From Homalodisca vitripennis (lineage: Eukaryota > Arthropoda > Insecta > Hemiptera > Cicadellidae): DNA of 64,000 nt. The translations under genes were made by a program, and so were the position numbers. The DNA lies in the NCBI RefSeq assembly GCF_021130785.1, contig NC_060207.1:101597001-101661000 (forward strand), read 5' to 3'. Positions within the stretch are counted from its first letter, which is position 1; the number at the start of each line of letters is the position of its first letter. Of this stretch, positions 55,139-64,000 are shown in pieces. The notes beneath the pieces are model-generated. The model was not told where the DNA came from and did not search any database. It saw only the letters and a list, made by a program, of their open reading frames with translations.

Positions 55139-56080
55139 GTTGAAAACAAGTTTCTGAAACTTTTAATGCTCCTAGAGGCTAATGGTTAAGTACATCAAAA
55201 TAACACAAAGAATTTTAAAAAATTTTAGAATTGCAAGTTAAATCCAAGTCCATCATTTTTATGGAAGTTTCCATAAGAAATTTTAAGGTAGACAGCCATA
55301 TTGGAAAATGGCGACCGAATTTTAAAATTTCAACAACATAACTGTGATAAGCATAAAATTAAGATAAATTGCCCAATTAAAAATTTGTTGCAAAATCAAT
55401 ATATTCCGAGATCCCAATGGTAACCACCTTCAGTTGATCACCCTACATAGGCTCAAAGATGCAAAATCTACATCCAAAGAGGATCTGAAGCAAAAGCAGA
55501 AAAAGTTTGAGAATAGATTTATAAGACATTCACTCCATTGTACTCACTAGTAAAATTTTAACAATAGATAGAGGACAGTTACGACATTTTGTCATGTGAC
55601 TTAGAAACACATATTTGTTAGATAGGTTGGTAAAACTTTCATTGGGTCCTTCCATACGCTGCTATATCATTCTATTATAGTCAAAGATATTGGCTATCAT
55701 ATAAAATTACAACAAATGAATTTAGTAGTTAAACAAATGTGTAACATTTACACATTTATAATATATACCAGGTGTTCCAAATGTACTATCCCCTTCCCTA
55801 TTAACTTTTAGATGGAAATATATCAACCAATAGCCATGAGTTAGATTGTTATAAGAATAAAAACCATGGTTTTTGGGTTGTATGAAAACTTCAATCACAA
55901 CCCTAAAAATATTGGGGAGTAATTTTTTTTTTAAATATAAACCTTCATTGAATGACATTTCATTTTAAAAACTCTTGTAGAACAAGAACAATGCTGCAAA
56001 TCACAGGCCTCAATCGCATAGAAAAAGGTGACTTGTCAAAGTTGTAATTTTAAAAAAATATGATAAAAATCAGGACTTCT
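55139..56080. other. AT-rich stretch, nothing recognised
   Basis: No gene or element end is supported between the LINE E fragment and the TTAA element. The minus ORF at 55722-55958 has no known motif. Confidence 0.35.
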
Positions 56081-56083
56081 TAA

Positions 56084-56206
56084 CTCTTTGACCACCGTGA
56101 GCCACTATAGTGGCTCGAGATGTATGGTACCTTGACCGCCATGGGCCACTATAGTGGCTCGCCGTATGCGGTATCTTGAGCGCCGCGGGCCACTATAGTG
56201 GCTCTG
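56084..56206. repeat. Tandem 44-bp repeat, each unit with a 14-bp palindrome
   Basis: GCCACTATAGTGGC, a perfect palindrome, starts at 56101, 56145 and 56189, an exact 44-bp spacing. Each copy is preceded by a variant of CTTGACCGCCATGG (CTTTGACCACCGTGA, CTTGACCGCCATGG, CTTGAGCGCCGCGG). The first unit starts at the element terminus itself, so the TIR end is one repeat unit. Confidence 0.92.
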
Positions 56207-56808
56207 TGAACTTTACGCCTTTGTCCTTATAGTTCAAATGTAATATATATATAAAATATATGTATATCAACTTTGAATTGTATTGCTCTGCTTCATTTCA
56301 AATATAAAATATTGATATTTACTTGTTTCTATAGTAACAAGTATATCTTCATCCTACAGCGGAATTTTTGAAATTTTTTGAATTTTACTTAAATTACATT
56401 ATTTTATGCAATTTCTGTGGAATATATTTGTAACTTTTAGTATATGCTCAAAACAATACGTACTTTTAGGTTAAGAAACGTTATTTGAGCCCAAGTTACT
56501 TATTCAGTGTGTTTTTGGACATCAAACTTAAGATTTTTTTACTTTAATTACGACAAGCATACATACTACTAAACAAATGTAAAAAAAAAAATAAAACTAT
56601 AATTTACTACATCAACTGAAAGTACATTTCTTCCCCTCAAAAACAAAACCAAAACTAAAAGGCTAGCTCAAAATTTACGAAAGTGATGTAATTTAATATG
56701 TGACCATGCAAAAACGGGTGATTTTGCCGTGGCGGTATTGGATCCATGCGGTGCTCAAACGTTTGGCGGTCTAGCAAATGACGGCGTGCAGGTGTGGCGC
56801 ACTAAGTG
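56084..56808. mobile_element. TTAA-type (piggyBac-like) MITE, 725 bp
   Basis: The left end is TTAA then CTCTTTGACCACCGTGAGCC. The right end on the minus strand is TCAA then CACTTAGTGCGCCACACCTG. The TIR similarity is modest (about 10 of 17), but the TTAA/TTGA flanks and shared CNCTT start fit piggyBac-like termini. The left end carries the 44-bp palindromic tandem repeat. No coding remnant. Confidence 0.5.
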
Positions 56809-56819
56809 TTGACAAAAAC

Positions 56820-59148
56820 TAAATAACATAAATTTTAGATTTAATTACATTCATTTTTTATATACTGTATTTCTGTTATACACCTGGTATAAAATGGTAA
56901 CAGACACAAAGCGTGGCTTGTTTTCTCTTCACTTTTAGTGCCAGTGCAGGAGCCTGCTACAAAATTATGCTGCTAAAATATTAATCAGGGAGTGAACAGG
57001 AAGAGACGCTTTTGTGGTTTTCTATACAATATTTTATTATTAAATTTTCACTCTAACATAAGACAAAATAAAACAACAGAAAATCTTCATAAATTTAAAT
57101 TTATAAAATTAAGTCCCACTGTAAATTAAAAAGTTTTTATAGTGAAAATCAACTATTTTATTTTTTATTATAAACACTGGTTAAATGTATGTATAAAACA
57201 TATCCCAGATCCTAGATTACAAAATACTATGTCTAAGTATTAACAAAAGATTTCTCACTTTCTGAAAAATAATATTTTAAATATGGCCTGTAAAATAAAT
57301 TAAGTAATAAGAGTGTTTTAGCTCTTTACATCCATGACATGTGAATTTTTCAATTATCTTAAATTTCTACATTATAACTAAATTGAAACTATTTTGTTGC
57401 ATTATAAAAAAGTGTTGAAAATAAAATGTCTCCATATACACAAAAATTTAAGAAATATTTAAACATAAAATACATATGAGCCAATTTAAATATTTTGAAA
57501 TCAGAGTATTTTAGGCATAGATTAGATTAATTAATTATTCTTTGGTATAATGTCAGTAAAAATAAATTTACAAGAAGAAATTTGAAATTCAGAGCTCAGG
57601 TTAAGTTAGCAGTCAACACTTACTTAAATAGTGTGAAGAAGACAACCTACCTTATTCAAGTAATTTTAGTAATAACCAATAAAACTTAGTTCTTATTTAT
57701 GCAATAATTAATCATATAGTTCATAGTTTTAAATGAATATTCAATTTTGGCTGTCTTTCACACAGAAACTATTTTATTGAAAAGAACGAAGTTCAATACA
57801 ACAGTTTCATAAGATCTTGTTACATTGATTCTATATACAGAATGTGACTGAATTTTACAAAGATAGTGATTATGAATTTTTAATTAAAATTAAGTAAATA
57901 TTTTAAATAAATATTTGTTGAACAATTAATTGTTTTCCATCTGTTTGTTTAAATCTGTCTATTCATTTGAAAATTCAGTAACCGTTTGAAATAACAATCT
58001 GACATTTTTCATGCACAACATTTGAATTTTGAAAAAAATATGTTTCATAAAATTATAAACTTCTGTTACAGATAATTTTGTACATATAAAACACACACAC
58101 AAAACATATTGTTAGAAAACTTTGATGTGTTAGAGAGATTTTTTTTAAGATTGTTTACCACTTTGAAATAAGTAATTATATGCTGTTTATTTCTTTCCTT
58201 ATATTTATGGTGTACATAAAAAGCTTTTACTCACTACTTATCCATTTGAAGTTATTACACTTCAAGTAAAAAATAACACACAAACAGGTGGAAACAAATA
58301 TTATTTTAGAAAACAGTTTATAGAAAACATTTTGTTTTAATATGACAACGCATTCATCAAGTTTGTCAGGGTTTAAACATCATTGCATTCAATTTTATTT
58401 CAATAAAAAACTGCAACTCTTACACTTTTGAGATCACGTGGACATTTACTAACAAAATGTTTCAACATGGTATATCAAGGAAATACAAAGTAAGAAATAA
58501 AATGTTATTTATGATTGCACATAAAAGCTCATCACAGTTAATTATAATTTATGTTACGATCCTAGAACAAACTATTCTGTATAAATTTTTATATGCTATA
58601 ACAGCATTTACACGCTGACTTAAAAACTCAAGTATGGGAATGTTGATGCAAAACTACAGCCAAATATGACTGATGGATTGTAATTTAAAATAAAAAAATA
58701 TCTTGGCAGCTTCTTTATTGTGCTGTTACCTTAAATAACACTCAATACCTCTGTTCTTCCATTTAAATTTCTTTAAAATCATTAAATAACCAAACAAATT
58801 TACAATTAAAGATCGAACACTAATGTACAATAATACAACAATTGTCTTTTACCTTTCAGTAAATACTGTAAAATCAGAGGTGTAGTCAGCTACAACTTGA
58901 ATATGGTCCACTTCTAATAAAAATCGTCACCGCAACGCGGCTAGTCAAGTGCAAGTTAACGATGATGAAAGCTTAAGTAAATTAAATCAATCCAGGGCTA
59001 CCGGAAACAACAACACCTTCCCACCTTAATAGTAAACTGTACAGTAATATTAACAACGATTATCTAAGGTCATGTTGTTTCCGTCAGAACGGTAAGAAAT
59101 CAGTCACATTGAAAAGAATGCTGCAGAGAGTGGGGACGGCAAACAGTT
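56820..59148 (-). other. Probable 3' UTR/downstream of the BTB gene, AT-rich
   Basis: This strongly AT-rich sequence lies downstream of the minus-strand BTB exon and has many AATAAA-like motifs. No competing gene or TE could be read. Long AT-rich 3' UTRs are common for BTB transcription factors of this type. Its extent cannot be set without transcript data. Confidence 0.3.
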
Positions 59149-59343
59149 CTAGCCTTCCCGCTTGATGTTTTGTGGCGCTTCGGCCAGCCCCTTCACCTTG
59201 AGTCTATCAGCAGTCTTGAGGAATGCTGGGAGTTGTTCCTGTGACACGTTTACTTCCCCCGCATACATGAACTCCAGAATAGCCTGCAGGTGGCTAAATG
59301 GCACGTCCTTCAGTATTATAATGGGATGTTTTGACGGGTTCTC
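59149..59343 (-). CDS. BTB/POZ-domain transcription factor, terminal exon
   Basis: The 3' splice site on the minus strand is TTGTTGCAG, followed by GAGAACCCG at 59343. The exon reads ENPSKHPIIILKDVPFSHLQ, AILEFMYAGEVNVSQEQLPA, FLKTADRLKVKGLAEAPQNI and KREG, with TAG at 59149-59151. This is the second half of a TTK-type BTB domain: 'KHPIIxLKDV', 'FMYxGEVNVxQExLPxFLKTAxxLxVKGL', shared by Tramtrack, Broad, Lola, Fruitless and Bric-a-brac proteins. The first half of BTB would be in an exon to the right, probably outside the window. With the stop so close to the domain, this exon may define a BTB-only isoform. Which family member it is cannot be said. Confidence 0.88.
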   Translation of the reverse strand, partial: ENPSKHPIIILKDVPFSHLQAILEFMYAGEVNVSQEQLPAFLKTADRLKVKGLAEAPQNIKREG

Positions 59344-59787
59344 CTGCAACAATAGGTTTTTTTTATTATTTGTTAAAATGCTTAGTTTAATGTACATGTT
59401 TTTTTTTTATGTAATTATATTTTACCATTTCTATCAGCTAAATCTTTTCTTATTTGAATGTAATCTCTTTTCAAAACTATTGATGAAAGAAGTAGTATTA
59501 ACTCCATGATGAGTCAGTAAATATAGTCAGTTACCAGTAACAAACATATAAATATCAGAATATAATTAAATAAGTTTACTAGGTACAATAAACAAGAAAC
59601 TAATTAATTTTATGAAGTAACGACAATGCAGGGCATTTCATTTTTATAGAAAATATTACCCAAAATTGTAAAATAATTGTAACAGTATAAATAAGTATTA
59701 GTTCTTCTATTCTTGATGTTTGTTAACTTTATTTTACTTCTATTCAGTTATTTAAAAAAAATTCTAAATGCAAGTGCTACACCATGA

Positions 59788-59934
59788 ACGAAATTGAGAA
59801 AGGCAATTGAGAGTTTACTACAGCAACTGAAACGGGATGGACGCGTGGAAGAAGTTGTTCAGCATTTGTTAACTCAGGACCATCATCAATGGGGACGTTT
59901 AATCTGTGAACAAGGATGCAATTCCTCATTTTAA
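59788..59934 (+). other. Short open frame, 48 codons, unrecognised
   Basis: It is open between stops at 59785 and 59932 and reads LRKAIESLLQQLKRDGRVEE then VVQHLLTQDHHQWGRLICEQ. It is amphipathic and protein-like in composition, unlike the surrounding AT-rich DNA. There is no start codon or clear splice site. It lies on the strand opposite the BTB gene and just before a LINE fragment. It may be a retroposed or TE-derived fragment. Confidence 0.25.
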
Positions 59935-59999
59935 GTCAATTTGTTGTATAATAATAAGGTTTGTAAGGAACTGTTCAATTGTAATACTTTTAGGTTACT

Positions 60000-60880
60000 G
60001 AATGCTCCCTACAAGAAAAACATCTCCACAAAATTGTTAAAGCATTGCAGTGATTCTTTTAAAACACCTCTCACAAATATAATTTCAGTCAACATCTCTC
60101 AGTCAAGGTCTATTTCCCTCAGCATTAAAACTGACAAAAGTGATCCCAATATACAAAAACGATAATAAAACAGAAGTGAATTAAAGACCGATTTCAATCA
60201 GCCAACCTTCTGTAAACTTTTAGAGAAAGTAGTACTAAAAAATACTTCTAGACCACTTTACAGGTAGTAACTGACAAGGTAACTTAATAACTGACAAGCA
60301 ACACGGATTCTTTAAAGGGAAATCTACTACTACAGCCCTGATCAACTTTAGTGACTTTGTACTTGACAACGCTTTTCCTAGACTTGAGCAAAGCTTTTGA
60401 TTTCCTGAGACATGATCTCACACTGTACAAGTTAGAAAAGTTGAGAATCAAAGACACAACTAAAATGTGGTTCAAAAACTATCAAGAAAACCGGAGGCAA
60501 ATTGAAGAGATAAAATAAACAAAAAATGGGGCTACATAAGTTACCAGGTCAAGATCTCTACCCTTAAAACAAGGAGTATATCAGGGGTCAATATTAAGAC
60601 CAGTATTATTTATACTGTTTACAAACTATTTACCTAAATACTTTGAAACTTTCTGCAACAACTTCGATGTATGCTGATGACACCACTGTACTCTTGAGTG
60701 GGAAAAAGACAGATAATCTTGATGTTAAATTACACAGCATTAAACACGGCCTATCAATATTGCCACCCAAATTACCTTATAATTAACTCAGAGAAGACAA
60801 ACAAACTAGCTTTTGGAAGAAGATGTGAAGAAGTCCCAGCAATTTCTGAAGTGGACAATTCAGGATAGTTTACCTGTTTT
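60000..60880 (+). pseudogene. LINE reverse transcriptase fragment, degraded
   Basis: Across frames one reads ALKLTKVIPIYKN (60120-60160), KQHGFFKGKSTTTALINFSDF (60295-60358), FLDLSKAFDFLRHDLTLYKL (60380-60430), QGSILRPVLFILFTNYLPKYF and MYADDTTVLLSG (60660-60700), then PYNLITHSEKTNKLAFGR. The wording is closest to LINE B (QQHGFTKNKSTSTALISF). There are many frameshifts and both ends are missing. Confidence 0.7.
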
Positions 60881-61079
60881 TTTTGGTGCATCTACTATTT
60901 CACTACAGCACTCAAAAGGTTAATAGTAGAGAAAGTGAAAATAATTCAAAATTAAGGGAATGGCTCAACCGTGTTAATATTTTTTTATAGTTACAACAAC
61001 AGTTACTTCTATTAGTGGTGAAATAGGATGGAGAACACCACAAACTAACGTGAAATCAAAGTAAAGTAATTGTCAGTTT

Positions 61080-61610
61080 TGAATGAGCATGGTAGGGCAT
61101 TACCATCCAGATAAATACTGAGAGCAGAACAAGAGTGGGTAATTGTCATTGCACTCATCATCCCTATTACATTATGACAAATCAAATTCCCCTATAGTCC
61201 AAAAACAATTGTTGCAAGGACTTTTCCAGCAGAGAGACACGTTTTGGCTTTCAAAGAGCAACTTTCATCAATTCTACGTCACTCCTTATTTTTGCCATTT
61301 TTTACTCGGGTGTAGTGGTGTACCCAAGCCTCATTGCATGTAACGATGTGTTTAAAAAAAAACCTTTCCTTCTTGTTGAAATTGATCCAGAAGCCTTCCA
61401 GTGATATCCGACCTAACCTGTTTTTGGTTTTCAATCAACAACCTCGGAACCCATTGAGCATTAATTTTTCTGAAACCGAGCTCATCTGAGATTATAGATT
61501 GAGCACTTCCATAGCTGATACGCACTTGTGATGAAATTTCTTCCACAATTAAGCGGGGATCACGTTCAATAAAGCTCTCGCACAGCACGAATATTTTCAT
61601 CTGTAAGGCT
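61080..61610 (-). pseudogene. mariner transposase fragment, degraded
   Basis: The minus strand from 61600 reads CESFIERDPRLIVEEISSQV, RISYGSAQSIISDELGFRKI and NAQWVPRLLIENQKQVRSDI. This is the second HTH and 'WVPxLLTxxQK' motif of mariner. Further down, in another frame, comes VTCNEAWVHHYT with AGKVLATIV, the region of the first catalytic residue, where GDE(x)W is changed to CNEAW. The second and third catalytic residues are not found. It belongs to a mariner subgroup different from the intact copy at 9630. Confidence 0.75.
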
Positions 61611-62530
61611 TAAAAAAGTATTTTTTTTAAGTGATTTGTAATTTTTTGTTTGTGAATATTTTGATTACGTACAATTTGGTTAAATATGTATTAAATAGTG
61701 ATTTTTATGGTCTTTATCACAAAAAACTTATTTTTTCCAAAATATATATGTACATATATTGCTTTAATACTTGAAATATACTTTATTCATAATTTTGACA
61801 TTATAGAATGACGTACAAATATAGGATAGTACTATCATTATAATTAATCTAAGAAAAAATATTCATAAACGGATCATGCAATTATCCCAAATAACCTATC
61901 TTGGTCTATGTTAATTTTTTTAATAAAAATTGATTGATTGAAAATTTTAAGTATTTTAGAAATTCTTCAACTAAGTATATAGTTATTGTAAGTAATTCTT
62001 TAAATTCGCTAAAAACAATTTTTAACTAAGAGAATTTCATAGGAATTTTTTATATGAATTACAGAAATACTTTTAATGTCAAATTGTGTATTGGATATAT
62101 CTACTTAATCAAGTTTCAATGTCTTTGCTAACAAAAATAAATCCATGAAAGTTTTTCACAAAGCCAGCCCTATTTTTACACGAAATAAAAGAAATATTTA
62201 ACTTTACAATATCATTAGTTATTGACACTAGATGTTCTTCACAATTAAGCTTATATAATGTATAAATCGGGAAACAATTTCAGAAATATTCTCAATTACA
62301 TTGAATGTAATACTATCTACCCTAGTTGACAGCTCATCACTAAACTAAATACATATTCTTAGTCTCAGCCTGTCTTTGCAAACATACCCACTAGACAAAG
62401 ATACATTTGTATCGTCTTCATGAGTGCATATTTAGTTATATTATATAAAAAATTTTATTGAGCTCTTACATGTTTCCCGATGAACTTACATAGGCTACAG
62501 TTCTGTGTCAGAGTTTCCACTCAATGTTAA
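61611..62530. other. AT-rich stretch, nothing recognised
   Basis: No gene, RNA or element end is supported in this interval. Confidence 0.35.
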
Positions 62531-62551
62531 TGATTAACCCTTTGGATGCCA

Positions 62552-62617
62552 ACGTACCGGTATTACGGCCGTCGGCTACTCAACTGAAAATCGCCAACGG
62601 CCGTAATATAGGTACGT
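62552..62617. repeat. Inverted repeat next to a TTAA end
   Basis: ACGTACCGGTATTACGGCCG at 62552 and its inverse ending at 62617 form 21-bp arms that match at 19 positions with a 24-base loop. The arms are much more GC-rich than the surroundings. Confidence 0.85.
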
Positions 62618-62929
62618 CACGTTTTTCGCCTGTAATTTTCTTATAGTTCATCTTATTGCCGCGAAATTTTGACTAATCGATAGTCGATTAGTTGCTTTGC
62701 AACCACAAAGTAGTTAATTCAATAATGGACTGTTTGTTTGGTCGTATTTGAGCTTCGCAGCTGTTGAATTGTTTTGTCGAGATTGAGGTTACGTTCGTGT
62801 TGCTATGCGTTGTTTACGTTTGTAATTCTCTCATTACTTTTGTTGTTAGGGCATTTTTACTATGCCCCTTTTATTAGATTCATTGGTACTTTGAGATTAT
62901 ACAGACCACACCCAGACATGAATCGTTAT

Positions 62930-63135
62930 TTGACATTTAGCTTCAACTGATTAATAGATTAGCGTAGAACAATATTTCGTCGATATAAAACAGGAATTGT
63001 CTTATCGCAAACCCCTCCCCATCCTCAGACAGTTGACATTTAGCTTCTACTGATTACTAGATTAGCGTAGAACAATATTTCGTCAGTATAAAACAGGAAT
63101 TGTCTTATCGCAAACCCCTCCCCATCCTCAGACAG
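62930..63135 (+). repeat. Tandem 103-bp duplication containing a TATA motif
   Basis: Copy 1 is 62930-63032 and copy 2 is 63033-63135. Each begins TTGACATTTAGCTTC and ends CCCCATCCTCAGACAG, with few differences. Each contains ATATAAAACAGG or GTATAAAACAGG about 30 bases before CTTATCGCAAACC. This looks like a duplicated core promoter/first transcribed segment, but function is inferred only. Confidence 0.85.
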
Positions 63136-63543
63136 AGGTCAAAGTCGAGCGGTCTAGTAGATAACGTGATTGCAGAGTCTCGCCGCCCGTTCGCTTTGTT
63201 GTACTTTCGTATTTTACCCCTACATTTCTCCAAACACAAAAATTCAACAAAAACAAACATTACCAAACAAAAACTAAACTCTTTATTGAAAAAAAAACAC
63301 ACAAAACTTGTTATTATTCTTGATCAAACTCCGCCACCCAAAATGCGAGTACCTCCGGCCGAAGGTGCTTCCGAAGCTCGCGCTGATGTCAACGAAAGAA
63401 AAACATCCCTCGAGATAGTATCTATCAGTAAATATTATTTTAGAGGGGCTGATCAGAAATATAAATTGAATTGTAATGGAAAGGCAATTATGTACCGTGC
63501 AAAAAACTTAAATAATCATGTGATGCCGCGCGGCCTGCCGTAA
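63100..63543 (+). CDS. Unrecognised ORF, 147 aa, downstream of the duplication
   Basis: The listed start (63100) is a TTG inside repeat copy 2; the first ATG in this frame is ATGCGAGTACCTCCG at 63341, giving 67 residues (MRVPPAEGASEARADVNERK...). The product is basic and polar, with no motif that I recognise. It could be the first coding exon or leader of a gene whose 5' end is the tandem 103-bp repeat, or a part of the putative piggyBac-like element. The GC content around 63340-63400 is higher than the surroundings. Confidence 0.25.
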   Translation: MSYRKPLPILRQRSKSSGLVDNVIAESRRPFALLYFRILPLHFSKHKNSTKTNITKQKLNSLLKKKHTKLVIILDQTPPPKMRVPPAEGASEARADVNERKTSLEIVSISKYYFRGADQKYKLNCNGKAIMYRAKNLNNHVMPRGLP

Positions 63544-64000
63544 TCGGGATTCTCGAGAAAGATAAGATAACAGCGACCACAATACCGATCACAATACCTG
63601 GAAATGCTTGTTGATTGATGGAATGTTAGTTCTGTTACTCAAATACATCGTTTTATAACGTTCTAAGTTCATTGAAAAAAGTTTAAGCGAATCTGACCTC
63701 ATCAACAATTGATAATCTTTGTAAGTTTGTAATTTTTGTAATTAAACAGTTGTTTTTTCGTTCTATCATGTTTGCTTCTATAAATTTATATTTTTGTGTT
63801 CTTCATACTGGTGTGGTTGGTATAATCCCAAAGTACCGATTTGTATAGTCTCAAATATTTATTTGTGAATATAGTGTAACATTACATACAACGTCCACGC
63901 AAATTACAAAAACTGTGCCCGTGTCACATTTAGTGAAAAAAATCATAACTGGACTTCTATATAAGGTAGGCTTTTGAAATTTTGTAATTAGGTTAAGGGT

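Larger units (their letters stand above)
62538..64000 (+). mobile_element. Putative piggyBac-like element, left end only
   Basis: TTAA (62534-62537) is followed by CCCTTTGGATGCC, very like the CCCTTTGCGGTC end at 23325. A 21-bp inverted repeat follows at once (62552-62572 and 62597-62617, two mismatches). No matching right end lies in the window, so its extent to the right is an assumption and it may continue beyond 64000 or be a solitary end. Confidence 0.4.

Noticed and set aside
1..64000. CRISPR arrays, rRNA, bacterial operons
   Set aside because: No regularly spaced repeat arrays with unique spacers, no rRNA-like blocks; the spliced genes and TEs show eukaryotic nuclear DNA.

Overview
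This window is insect nuclear DNA. It is very AT-rich, with long introns, and most recognisable sequence is transposable elements. Two host genes can be supported. The TE mixture (CR1/Jockey-like and RNase H-bearing LINEs, mariner, piggyBac, PIF/Harbinger and a Sola-like DNA transposon) and the large introns would fit a hemipteran or other large-genome insect, but the species cannot be fixed from the sequence.

Host genes. (1) On the + strand, five exons (9196-9424, 20161-20315, 20803-21019, 26652-26866, 30776-30977) join in frame into the C-terminal part of a FERM-RING E3 ubiquitin ligase, MYLIP/IDOL (Drosophila Dnr1). They cover FERM F2, the F3 lobe, a linker and a C3HC4 RING ending in a stop. 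The exons for the N-terminal F1 lobe were not found and probably lie upstream of the window. (2) On the - strand, 59149-59343 is the second half of a BTB/POZ domain of the Tramtrack/Broad type. It has a clear 3' splice site and runs into a stop about 13 codons past the domain. A third, weaker candidate is a 109-codon - strand ORF (31716-32045) with a signal peptide and a peptide-hormone-like cysteine pattern.

Layout. 1-1250: decayed LINE with gag CCHC and RNase H pieces. 2541-2722: RTE-like 3' tail. 8417-9070: dead DDE_3 transposase, about 125 bases before the first MYLIP exon. 9630-10964: complete, apparently intact mariner in a MYLIP intron. 13262-17472: degraded LINE whose ORF1 carries a PHD-like finger. 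19270-20075: PIF/Harbinger derivative with a MADF remnant. 22420-25330: LINE interrupted by an internally deleted piggyBac with TTAA duplications. 25462-26479, 34089-34600 and 56084-56808: TTAA-flanked non-autonomous elements. 39719-40227: internally deleted mariner. 42745-55138: a nest of elements. An old - strand LINE (family E) is split by a Sola-like transposon (43526-46339), a LINE with a (TTGTCTA)n tail (47464-50480), an RNase H LINE with a poly(A) tail (50640-51249), and a LINE whose ORF1 begins with a PWWP chromatin-reader domain (51385-54545). 59788-61610: further LINE and mariner debris. 62538 to the end: a further piggyBac-like terminus, a 103-bp tandem duplication containing a TATA box, and an unrecognised ORF.

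Most notable. The PWWP plus coiled-coil ORF1 followed by a reverse-transcriptase ORF through a TGATG overlap suggests a LINE that may use a histone-reader module for targeting. The Sola-like element's 4-bp AATT target duplication is supported because removing the element restores the host LINE reading frame.
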